Under the pieces are notes generated by a model. It was not told the DNA's origin. It worked only from the letters and a program-made list of their open reading frames with translations, and ran no database searches. Of a DNA stretch of 64,000 bases, positions 39,616 through 46,931 are shown piece by piece. The DNA comes from Palsa-504 sp963819785 (GTDB lineage: Bacteria > Actinomycetota > Actinomycetes > Streptosporangiales > Streptosporangiaceae), in the NCBI GenBank assembly GCA_963819785.1, contig CAWFXW010000037.1, forward strand, positions 744,001 through 808,000, given 5' to 3'. How positions within the stretch are numbered: position 1 is the first letter of the stretch; every line of letters begins with the position of its first letter. Position numbers and translations under genes: made by a program.

Positions 39616-41139
39616 TCACTGCTGGGAGCGACCTGGGTCTTTCGGCTCGGAGATGATCTCCATGGCCATCGAGTCACCCCTGAACAGCGGCGTCCGGCGG
39701 ACCTGCCGCTCGATCGAGGAGGCCGACATCGTGTATCCGATGAAGAGCAGCAGCGAGACGGCCTGGATGAGGATCCCGGGCCAGTACGAGTTGAACTCCG
39801 ACACGCTCCAGTCATTGAGACCGTGCAAGATGGCCACCATGGAGACCCCGAGCAGAATGAGCTGCCAGCGGCGCCTTGGGTAGTTGATGGCGATCCCGAT
39901 GAAGAAGGCCGAAACTCCGGCCCAGACGGCGTGCTCGAACCCGTCGACAAAGACCCGGAAGGCGAAGTCGAGGACGCCCGTGTCGGCCTGGGAGACGGCG
40001 TTCGCGTTCGCCACCTGCGCGATCGCCATCTCGGTGTACAGCCTCTCTTCGAGAACGCCGAAGGTCAGGCCCGATACCGTGCCGAGGAGCATCCACATCC
40101 GGACGTCCAGCTTGGTGTTCCGGAATTTCAGCAGGACGAGCGCGGCCAGCAAGATGGGCAGCGCCTTGGTGATCTCCTCGTTGTAGCCCACGACCAGGGC
40201 GGCCAGGAAGTTGCCGTTGCGCACCGCGTTGACCAGCTGGTCGTTGATGTTGACGGTCACGGCATAGAGCCAGATTGTCACCCAGACGACGATCCCGATG
40301 CCGACGTAGATCTCCAGCGCGCCGACACGGCCCGGCCGCAGCAGGAGCCAGAACGCGATGGCCCACAGCGGCGCCACGTACAGGCTGTACGCGAAGCCAG
40401 GCACGCTCAGGCTCGACGACGACGACAAGAGGGCGAGGAACAGCAACGGGAGCAGCGCGTACGCGATAACCAGCAGGCGCAAGCCCTGATGCCAGCCGGC
40501 GTCCTTGAGCCACGTCTTGATCGGGATCAAGATCTCGAACGCCGCTACGAGTTCCTCGCCCACCCCCTCGTGATGGGCAGCCCGCGGGCCGCCGGGCGGT
40601 GTGACCCAGCCCGGCGGCAAGCCGTAGCCACCGGGTGGCGGTCCGTAGCCACCCGGCGGCGGGCCATAGCCTCCCGCTGGCCCGTAGCCGGCGGCGGGCG
40701 GCCCGTAGCCGGCGGGCACCGGTTCGTAGCCGCCTGGCGGTGGGCCGTAGCCTCCGGGCGGCGGGCCGAATCCGGGCTGGGGTGCGGGCGCCGCGGCGCC
40801 GAACGGAGCGGCCTGCGGGCCAGCCTGGAAGGTGGCCTGCGATCCGGCTGGTTCCAGCGGTTCGAGGAGCAGGACCGGTCCCTGCGGCGAAGCCAGCGAG
40901 AGCTCGGTGGGCTTGCGCACGATGACCTGTTTGATTTCCTGACCGTTCTCGAAGGTGCGGGCCTGGCCCAGGTTCTCGTACAGCCAGCCGACCGGCCCCC
41001 AGGTCAGCTGGGCGTGCCGCCGGGAGACGGTGGGATCGCTGACCACGATGCTGTTATCGGTCATCCGCCCGATGTAGATCGTCTGTCCGGGCTGGAAGGT
41101 GTAGCTCCGCCCTTCGAAGGTCACGTGTAGTTCGTTCAT
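39616..41139 (-). CDS. FHA domain fused to PrsW-type intramembrane protease
   Basis: 507 residues. N-terminal FHA domain (residues ~1-95): YIGRMTDNSIVVSDPTVSRRHAQLTWG with the GR and SRRH phosphothreonine-binding residues. A GYGPPP/GGYGPP linker (~120-195). Then about eight membrane helices of the PrsW family, which hold the metalloprotease signature: VVGYNEEITKALPILLAAL (EExxK), FGVLEERLYTEMAIA (E..E), FVDGFEHAVWAGVSAFFIG (H) and ILHGLNDWSVSEF (H). PrsW proteases cut membrane anti-sigma factors in Firmicutes. The FHA domain would let a phosphorylated protein direct or switch this protease, linking kinase signalling to membrane proteolysis; this is inference. Encoded 32 bp downstream of the YRD-type kinase. 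Confidence 0.9.
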   Translation of the reverse strand: MNELHVTFEGRSYTFQPGQTIYIGRMTDNSIVVSDPTVSRRHAQLTWGPVGWLYENLGQARTFENGQEIKQVIVRKPTELSLASPQGPVLLLEPLEPAGSQATFQAGPQAAPFGAAAPAPQPGFGPPPGGYGPPPGGYEPVPAGYGPPAAGYGPAGGYGPPPGGYGPPPGGYGLPPGWVTPPGGPRAAHHEGVGEELVAAFEILIPIKTWLKDAGWHQGLRLLVIAYALLPLLFLALLSSSSSLSVPGFAYSLYVAPLWAIAFWLLLRPGRVGALEIYVGIGIVVWVTIWLYAVTVNINDQLVNAVRNGNFLAALVVGYNEEITKALPILLAALVLLKFRNTKLDVRMWMLLGTVSGLTFGVLEERLYTEMAIAQVANANAVSQADTGVLDFAFRVFVDGFEHAVWAGVSAFFIGIAINYPRRRWQLILLGVSMVAILHGLNDWSVSEFNSYWPGILIQAVSLLLFIGYTMSASSIERQVRRTPLFRGDSMAMEIISEPKDPGRSQQ

Positions 41140-41171
41140 GCTGCCCCCAGGCTGTCAAGCGGGCGCGTTGC

Positions 41172-42485
41172 CTAGTCGACGTTGATCCGGCCCTTTACCG
41201 AGCCGAAGTCAATGACCATGGTCCGGATACTGAGGCGTCTGCGCGACGGCACCGTGACGGCTGACTCGCCCTCCGGGGTCATGACCCAGTCGTCCGGTCC
41301 GACATTGCGCAGTACCACGTCTCCAGGTTTGGTGGGATGGGCTTCGACCATACCGATCACGGTGTCATGGTTGCGGTCCCGGTGCAGGTGATGTGACGTG
41401 ATGCTGGCGCCGTCGCAGAGCACCACGGTCCCGCCGGGCAACTGGAGTAGCGGCGGCCTGATCGGCACCTGACCGCAGTTCCAGCAGCGCAGTCCGGGAT
41501 CGTCTGGATCATAGAAGACCGAGGCGGTGCACTGGCATCTCGACACGCAGTCACCGAGGCGGTTCAGGGCCCGGCGCCAGATCCCCTCGGGTACCCGGCC
41601 GGTGACCGGGTTCGTCAGCCCCACGGTGAAGGCCTGCTCGTACAACTCCCGGAAGAAGCGCGGGTAGATCGGCCACCAAGTGCTCATCGGGTTCCCCGGA
41701 GGCGGGGGGTTGGAGGGATTGCCGGGGTCGAAGACGAACACCGGCTCCAGGCCGTAGGTCCTGATGGCGGCCTCGCTCTCTGATTCCCGTGACGATGCCC
41801 AGGAGTAGGCCGCGTCGGCCTTGACGCCCTCCAGCGGGTGGCCGTGGACGAACAGGTAGAACAGCAGGACGGCCAGGGAGTGCAGGTCGGTGTGGCCGGT
41901 CGGGAACTTCTCCCGCCGGACTACCTCAGGGGCCATGAACCCGCTCGTCCCCCAGACGAACACCTCGGCGTCATCGGTCCCGACGTTGTCGTTGTCGATG
42001 ATGGCGACCTCTGCCTTGTCCGCGTTCACCCAGAGGTTCTTGGAATTGATGTCGCGATAGCACAGGCCGGCTCCGTGCAGGGCCTCAAAGGCGGCGACGA
42101 GGTGGAGGCCAATGTTGATCATGATGCGGAACGGCGGCGAGGAGGTCCGTCCCAGCAGTTCCCCCAGCGATTCGAAGGCCGGGTCAAGACGCGGCATGAC
42201 GTAGCCGAACCCGGGGAGCTCGTTGCTGACCACGAGGTCGATCGGCCAGATAAAGGCCGGGTGGGGGCATCCGCTGTCGAGCAGAGCCGTGATGGAGTCC
42301 CGCAGTTCCTTCGGCTTGGGGACGGCCCGGTACCACTTGACAGCGCACGAAGCCCCGCCGATCTGCGCCGCGTGTACGATGCCCTGGCCGCCCTCTCCCA
42401 GCCGTTCGCCGACCGGGACCGGGGTTCCCGCGGCCCGGACCATCCACACGGTCCTGCCTTCCAGGGGGAGATTCGCGTCAGCCAC
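41172..42485 (-). CDS. Atypical Ser/Thr kinase with zinc ribbon (TerY-P triad type)
   Basis: 437 residues from GTG. Kinase domain ~1-230: GERLGEGGQGIVHAAQ (P-loop), SCAVKWYRAVPK (Lys), LCYRDINSKNLWVN (YRD in place of HRD), AIIDNDNVGTDD (DND in place of DFG), SGFMAPEVVRRE (APE). Then ~100 residues of unknown fold. A zinc ribbon CVSRCQCTASVFYDPDDPGL with RCWNCGQVP follows, and the C-terminal ~100 residues look beta-rich. The altered HRD and DFG with preserved Lys and Asp are typical of the kinases that accompany TerY-like VWA proteins and PP2C phosphatases. The start overlaps the PP2C stop by 8 bp. Activity likely but not certain. Confidence 0.88.
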   Translation of the reverse strand: MADANLPLEGRTVWMVRAAGTPVPVGERLGEGGQGIVHAAQIGGASCAVKWYRAVPKPKELRDSITALLDSGCPHPAFIWPIDLVVSNELPGFGYVMPRLDPAFESLGELLGRTSSPPFRIMINIGLHLVAAFEALHGAGLCYRDINSKNLWVNADKAEVAIIDNDNVGTDDAEVFVWGTSGFMAPEVVRREKFPTGHTDLHSLAVLLFYLFVHGHPLEGVKADAAYSWASSRESESEAAIRTYGLEPVFVFDPGNPSNPPPPGNPMSTWWPIYPRFFRELYEQAFTVGLTNPVTGRVPEGIWRRALNRLGDCVSRCQCTASVFYDPDDPGLRCWNCGQVPIRPPLLQLPGGTVVLCDGASITSHHLHRDRNHDTVIGMVEAHPTKPGDVVLRNVGPDDWVMTPEGESAVTVPSRRRLSIRTMVIDFGSVKGRINVD

Positions 42486-43818
42486 CCGCTTTACCTCCCC
42501 CGCAGGGGTTGCCGGCCGAGCCGGCGTGCGGCCCGGCCGCCGCCGCGGTGCTGGCGCTGGCGGTCGCGCCGGCCGTGGCGTGCTGCCCGGGGATGGCGGA
42601 CGCTGAACCGCACAGGGCGGGCGTCTTGCCCGGGATGGGCGTCTTGCCCGGAGAGGAGGTCAGCTGGATCACCAGGAACGCCGCTACCGCGGCGATTACC
42701 ACGACCGCCGCGACGATCACCGCCAGGCGGCGCGACCGGCCCGTGGGCGCTCCGGGCGGCCCGCCCGGGCAGGCCAGCGGGGGGGTGCGAGCATCGGCAC
42801 GCTCGGACATCGCCGACTTGGCCAGCCGTTGCTCTCGCAGGCCGCCCAGCCGGCTGCTGGGCTGCGTGGTCAGTTCGGCCAGCCGCCGGGCGGCGGCGGT
42901 CGTCGCTTCCTCGGCCGCCGGCTCGCCGGGCACGTCGTGACGCCAGCCCGTGGCCGACGGGGCGATCAGCAGCGCGATCGTGGTGTCGTCGGCGCTGCCG
43001 TCAGCGGAGGCACAGCGGCTCGCCCACAGCGGCAGCTGGCCGGCCAGCCATTCCGGCGGCCGGTCGCTGATCAGCTCGGCCAGGTCGGCGCTGACCGCGT
43101 CGGTCCACGGCTCGGCCACCTGGGCGTTGCCGTACCCGTCGGTCGCGAGCATGACCCCGAGCAGCGGCGTGGTCGAGGCGTCCACGATCGCGGCGCGGAA
43201 CTCATCCTCGGCGCGCGGCCCGCACAGGCTGGTCGTCTGGTGGCCGTCCAGCGACGGGTCGCGTGGCACCGGGAGCAGCGGCCGCCCGCCGGGCTGGATG
43301 CCCATGATGTCTCCGTCGCCGATCTGGACCAGTACGAGCCACCGCCGCCCCGCGATGGCCAGCAGCAGGGTGGACCCGTAGGCGATCAGGGGATCGTCGC
43401 CGCCGGCGCGTGCGGCCTGCTCGTGATCGGTGAACGGATCGGCGGCGACGTCCGCGCGGACCGCATCGCGCCATTCCCCGGTGATCGCGGGCACCAGTGT
43501 GCCCAGCGCCTCGGATTCGATCGCCGCGGCCGTGTCGAATTCGTCCAGCCGCGCGGCCAGCTCCTGGGCGGCATCGCAGGCGACGGCCACCGCGAGCCGC
43601 GAGCCGCGCGCACTGCGGAAGTGCCGCCGGTGACCGTGCCCGTCGGCCACCGCTGCGACCAGGACATCCGGCCGGACCTGATTGGCCGCGACGGCATCCT
43701 GGTTGGGCAGGCCGGTGGCCTGATGCGCCGCGCCACGTTGCGAGGCGGTCAGGGCCAGCCACAAATCCTGTGCGCCGGGCGGCGGCAGCTCGGAAGCGTT
43801 GGTGGACATCGGCATCAC
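42478..43818 (-). CDS. PP2C-type protein phosphatase with one membrane helix
   Basis: 446 residues from GTG. The PP2C catalytic domain (~20-290) has the metal-binding aspartates: LPNQDAVAANQVRP, VAAVADGHGHRRHFRSARGS, LIAYGSTLLLAIAG, LVQIGDGDIMGI, VMLATDGYGNAQV and SADDTTIALLIA. A ~70-residue linker, then the transmembrane helix LAVIVAAVVVIAAVAAFLVI, then a short Ala/Ser/Gly-rich tail outside the membrane. It reverses serine/threonine phosphorylation, probably that of the adjacent kinase's targets. Start overlaps the VWA stop by 4 bp (GTGA) and the stop overlaps the kinase start by 8 bp, so the three are made together. Confidence 0.92.
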   Translation of the reverse strand: MMPMSTNASELPPPGAQDLWLALTASQRGAAHQATGLPNQDAVAANQVRPDVLVAAVADGHGHRRHFRSARGSRLAVAVACDAAQELAARLDEFDTAAAIESEALGTLVPAITGEWRDAVRADVAADPFTDHEQAARAGGDDPLIAYGSTLLLAIAGRRWLVLVQIGDGDIMGIQPGGRPLLPVPRDPSLDGHQTTSLCGPRAEDEFRAAIVDASTTPLLGVMLATDGYGNAQVAEPWTDAVSADLAELISDRPPEWLAGQLPLWASRCASADGSADDTTIALLIAPSATGWRHDVPGEPAAEEATTAAARRLAELTTQPSSRLGGLREQRLAKSAMSERADARTPPLACPGGPPGAPTGRSRRLAVIVAAVVVIAAVAAFLVIQLTSSPGKTPIPGKTPALCGSASAIPGQHATAGATASASTAAAAGPHAGSAGNPCGGGKAGG

Positions 43819-44528
43819 AAGATCGGATCGTCGTCTAGACCCGACCCCGGAATCACCTCGGGCTGCAGGAGCTGCTGGGCCAGGGCACCGCGGTCGGCTC
43901 CGGCCTCGGACATCCTGGAGACCGCGATCGACGCGGCCACCAGCCGGTCGACGATGACGTCGATGGTCTCCGCGACCAGGACCGGGGCGTCACGACTGCG
44001 GAACCGGTCGAGCGGCTCGGAGTTCGCGTCCCGGCCGATCGCGACGGCCAGCCGCAGGGACAGGCGGCCCGCGGCGTGGCGGGTCAGCGCGGCCAGCCCG
44101 CGTTCGAAGCCTCCCGGCGGGTCGGTGGGCAGCCCGTCGGTCACCAGCAGGATGGCCGGCCGCAGCGCCCTGGCCTCCAGCCGGCTGGGCTCGAGGACCT
44201 CGCCTACGGCCTCGAACGCGGGCCCCATGTTGGTCCATCCCCAGCGAACGTACTCCAGATCGCGCCACCGGGCGTTCAGCTCGGCCACCGGCGTCGGTTC
44301 CGGCACGTGCCAGCGTGGCTCGCTGGCGAAGCCCAGGATCCGGATGAGCAGCTGTGCCTGGAGCTGCTCACGCTCCCACCGCAGCAGATGCGGCAGCATG
44401 GCCCGTAGCGCGGTGTTCAGCGCCTGCATCTTCGGGCCCTTCATCGAGCCTGAGCAGTCGCCGATGATGATGAAGTGCAGGGGGCGCCTGGCCACGCCGC
44501 CCCCCGGCATCAACGAGTCGCTTACCAC
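43815..44528 (-). CDS. TerY-like VWA-domain protein
   Basis: 237 residues from GTG. A von Willebrand A domain with an intact MIDAS: HFIIIGDCSGSMKGPKMQAL (DxSxS), WTNMGPAFEAVGEVL (Thr), ILLVTDGLPTDPPGGFERG (Asp). This is the TerY type that, with a PP2C phosphatase and an atypical kinase, makes the TerY-P triad described in comparative work on tellurium-resistance/stress systems. It probably binds metal and a partner to control the phosphatase or kinase. No TerD/TerC-like genes are visible nearby, so the triad appears here without the classical Ter genes. Encoded 30 bp after the shared-domain membrane protein. Confidence 0.9.
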   Translation of the reverse strand: MVSDSLMPGGGVARRPLHFIIIGDCSGSMKGPKMQALNTALRAMLPHLLRWEREQLQAQLLIRILGFASEPRWHVPEPTPVAELNARWRDLEYVRWGWTNMGPAFEAVGEVLEPSRLEARALRPAILLVTDGLPTDPPGGFERGLAALTRHAAGRLSLRLAVAIGRDANSEPLDRFRSRDAPVLVAETIDVIVDRLVAASIAVSRMSEAGADRGALAQQLLQPEVIPGSGLDDDPIL

Positions 44529-44558
44529 GTCGGGGCTTTCCTTCCGGGCTGGCCAGCA

Positions 44559-45488
44559 TCAGCCACTGGCGGACCCGCTGCCGACCGCGGCCGACGCTGG
44601 CCTGCCGACCGCGGCGATCAGGGCTGCGACCAGCAACACTATCCCGCCGAGGATGCCTACGGCTCCCCCTGGCCCCGCGCGGTTCGGGCTCCGGACGTAA
44701 AACTCATAACCGGCGAACAGCAGGACGGTCTGGATACCGAATCCAAACAGCACGCCGGCGGCCAGCAAGCGCAGTCGCGGCGCCCGGCTGGCCGCCATGA
44801 TGATCACGGCGGCGAGCACACCGATGATCGCCACGCCGACTGGCTCCACCGCGAACCACAAATCACCGGCCCCGCCGGAATTGAAAATGGAAAAGGACGT
44901 CCGGCCGCTGCCGCCGGAAACGTACAGGTCCGGTAGCGCGCAAGCCCACACGATCAGGATCCCCGCGACCCCGGTCGCGGCGGCGGCGGTGAGCCTGAGC
45001 CTGTCCCGCCCGCCGGAGCGGGGCTGGAACTGCGGTGCGGGCGTGGCCCATACCGGGGGCGGCACGGGTCCCGGTGCCACCGTCTGCTGGTAGCCGGCGG
45101 GAGGCCGCCGGTTGTCGTAGATCGGGGGTGGCGGCGGCGCCGGCCGGGCCGCGTCGAAGCGCAGCGCCGAGGCCAGGATCCCCACCGCCCAGTGGCAGGC
45201 GTCCGGTGTCAACGCGGTCTGGCTCTCGAACGTCCCGGCCGCCAGCCGGCACGCGGTCGTCACATCCATTCCCTGGGACACGTTGCTCTGCAGCATGCCG
45301 GCCACGCCGGCTTCCGACGCGGCGACGAGCACGCTGGACTCGCGGGGCGCGTCGGGCAGCATGTCCTTGAGCAGGTTGGTCATCGTCTGCGCGTTCGACA
45401 GGGCCGGGGGGCCGTAGCGCGGATCGGCCACGATGGCCCGCAACGCCGCCAGGGCCTCACCCTGCGCATCCCACGGCATACTGGTCAC
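44559..45488 (-). CDS. Shared-domain protein with proline linker and four membrane helices
   Basis: 309 residues from GTG behind a perfect GGAGGGGG ribosome site. Residues 15-111 are the island's shared domain: ALRAIVADPRYGPPALSNAQ, NLLKDMLPDAPRESSVLVAA, SEAGVAGMLQSNVSQGMD, DACHWAVGILASALRF. About 55 residues of Pro-rich linker follow, then four helices (AAAATGVAGILIVWACALP, VEPVGVAIIGVLAAVIIMAA, LRLLAAGVLFGFGIQTVLLF, VGILGGIVLLVAALIAAV). The first gene of the island and next to the VWA-PP2C-kinase triad. It is closest to the protein at 38307 in the shared part and differs completely afterwards. Role unknown; a membrane scaffold is the natural guess. Confidence 0.85.
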   Translation of the reverse strand: MTSMPWDAQGEALAALRAIVADPRYGPPALSNAQTMTNLLKDMLPDAPRESSVLVAASEAGVAGMLQSNVSQGMDVTTACRLAAGTFESQTALTPDACHWAVGILASALRFDAARPAPPPPPIYDNRRPPAGYQQTVAPGPVPPPVWATPAPQFQPRSGGRDRLRLTAAAATGVAGILIVWACALPDLYVSGGSGRTSFSIFNSGGAGDLWFAVEPVGVAIIGVLAAVIIMAASRAPRLRLLAAGVLFGFGIQTVLLFAGYEFYVRSPNRAGPGGAVGILGGIVLLVAALIAAVGRPASAAVGSGSASG

Positions 45489-45588
45489 TTGATTCCCCCT
45501 CCAGGCGCATGCCCTCGACACTGAGCGCGCGATGGGAGCATTTAAACAGACCTGCCCCCCAGTGTCACCCCCGGGCCGAATCAACATA

Positions 45589-45632
45589 GAAAGCCCGCAA
45601 TTCCGGTCCCATTAAGGCCGCCAGGCTTTCTG
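45589..45632. other. Hairpin in gap between merR and the island
   Basis: AGAAAGCC and GGCTTTCT arms around a ~28-nt loop in the 215-bp gap 45489-45703. It could end transcription coming from the merR gene into the island, but no T-run follows in the minus direction, so this is weak. No gene is visible in the rest of the gap. Confidence 0.35.
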
Positions 45633-45703
45633 GGCGAATTTGGGCCGTATGCCCGGGATGCGGGCTACCTGCGGCGATTTCTCACCGGAGCGGGAAACCG
45701 ATC

Positions 45704-46351
45704 TCAGCTGGTGCGGCGCAGACGGCGCTTGGCCAGGTCATCCTGGACGGCTGAGGACCCGGACGCGTAGGAGCCATGCGGGTCGACGGCGACGAAGCCG
45801 TCCTCCGCCCGTACGGCGGGCAGCACCGCCAGGTCGCCCTCCACCTCACGCCAGACGCGGCCCAGCGCGATGCCGAACACGCCCTGGCCGCCCTGGAGGA
45901 GGTCCACCACCTCGTCCGCGGAGGTGCACTCGTAGACGCTGACTCCGTCGCTCATCAGGGTGACCTGGGCCAGGTCATCGGTGCCGCGGTCACGCAGGTG
46001 CTGGACGGCGGCCCGGATCTGCTGCAGCGAGATGCCCGTGTCGAGCAGCCGCTTCACGACTTTGAGGACCAGGATGTCACGGAAGCTGTACAGCCGCTGG
46101 GAGCCGGAGCCGTGAGCGGCGCGCACACTCGGTTCGACCAAGGCCGTGCGTGCCCAGTAGTCAAGCTGACGGTAGGTGATCCCGGCCGCGGAGCACGCGG
46201 TGGGACCGCGGTAACCGATGTCGGCCGAGGCCGGATCCGCCGGATGAGGGATGCCTAGCGCTTCGTCGGTCTCGAACAGGGCACCCTGAGCGCCTCGTGG
46301 GTCGCCCGCGGCGGGCGTCCCGCCGTCGCGGTCATCCCTGCTTACCGCCAC
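45704..46351 (-). CDS. MerR-family regulator (Rv1830-like)
   Basis: 215 residues; GTG start with GGAGG five to six bases upstream. MerR-type winged helix GPTACSAAGITYRQLDYWARTALVEPSVRAAHGSGSQRLYSFRDIL, then a coiled stretch VVKRLLDTGISLQQIRAAVQHLRDRG, and an effector-like half (SVYECTSADEVVDLLQGGQG). This is the second, shorter MerR protein of the garA locus (Rv1830 in M. tuberculosis). In mycobacteria it is genetically linked to garA, ftsR and the bifunctional nuclease gene, as here. It marks the boundary between the conserved block and the phospho-signalling island. Confidence 0.9.
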   Translation of the reverse strand: MAVSRDDRDGGTPAAGDPRGAQGALFETDEALGIPHPADPASADIGYRGPTACSAAGITYRQLDYWARTALVEPSVRAAHGSGSQRLYSFRDILVLKVVKRLLDTGISLQQIRAAVQHLRDRGTDDLAQVTLMSDGVSVYECTSADEVVDLLQGGQGVFGIALGRVWREVEGDLAVLPAVRAEDGFVAVDPHGSYASGSSAVQDDLAKRRLRRTS

Positions 46352-46460
46352 GCCTACCTCCACGGGGGCTGACTACCCACGGTATTCGCACCGTAAGCCG
46401 GCCAGGGTAGCGGCGTCAACGACCACGCACGGCGCGTCGCGACATTCCCGGCATGCCCGT

Positions 46461-46931
46461 TCACGTGGCTCGGCCGAAGTCCTCAGGGGAGATGGTGTCG
46501 AGGAATTCCCGGAACTTCTCAACCTCGTCTTCCTGTTCGTCCGGGATGGCCACCCCCACCTCGTCCAGGATCTCCTCGCTGGCGAAGATCTGCGCGCCGG
46601 TGCGCAAGGCCAGCGCGATCGAGTCCGACGGACGGGCGCTCACCTCGGCGCCGTTGGAGAAGACCAGGTCCGCGTAGAAGATCCCGTCCCGCAGCTCGGT
46701 GATGTTCACCGTCCGCAGCTGGACGTTCAGAACCTCGAGCACGTCCTTGAACAGATCGTGCGTCAGCGGCCGGACGGACACCATGCCTTGCTGGGCGAAT
46801 GCGATTGCCGTTGCCTCGACCGCCCCGATCCAGATGGGCAGGTACCGATCCCCCTGCGCCTCCTTGAGCAAGACGATGGGGCTGTTCGACGGCATCTCGA
46901 CCCGGACGCCGATGACCTCCATCTGCCGCAC
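46461..46931 (-). CDS. Bifunctional nuclease (BFN) domain protein
   Basis: 156 residues. EVIGVRVEMPSNSPIVLLKEAQGDRYLPIWIGAVEATAIAFAQQG is the conserved BFN/DUF151 core, followed by THDLFKDVLEVLNVQLRTVNITELRDGIFYADL and ARPSDSIALALRTGAQIFASEEIL. The family is named for a plant nuclease; in actinomycetes the function is uncertain. The acidic C-terminal DEQEDEVEKFREFLDTISPEDFG is typical of Rv1829. It lies between two MerR regulators as in mycobacteria. The 3' end of the ftsR frame overlaps its first 169 bp in a different frame. Confidence 0.93.
   Translation of the reverse strand: MRQMEVIGVRVEMPSNSPIVLLKEAQGDRYLPIWIGAVEATAIAFAQQGMVSVRPLTHDLFKDVLEVLNVQLRTVNITELRDGIFYADLVFSNGAEVSARPSDSIALALRTGAQIFASEEILDEVGVAIPDEQEDEVEKFREFLDTISPEDFGRAT

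Noticed and set aside
41700..41735. G-rich stretch in the YRD-kinase gene as another palindromic repeat
   Set aside because: It lacks the TCGT loop, the matching C-run and the CCAGCACAG tail; it simply encodes NPSNPPPPGNP.
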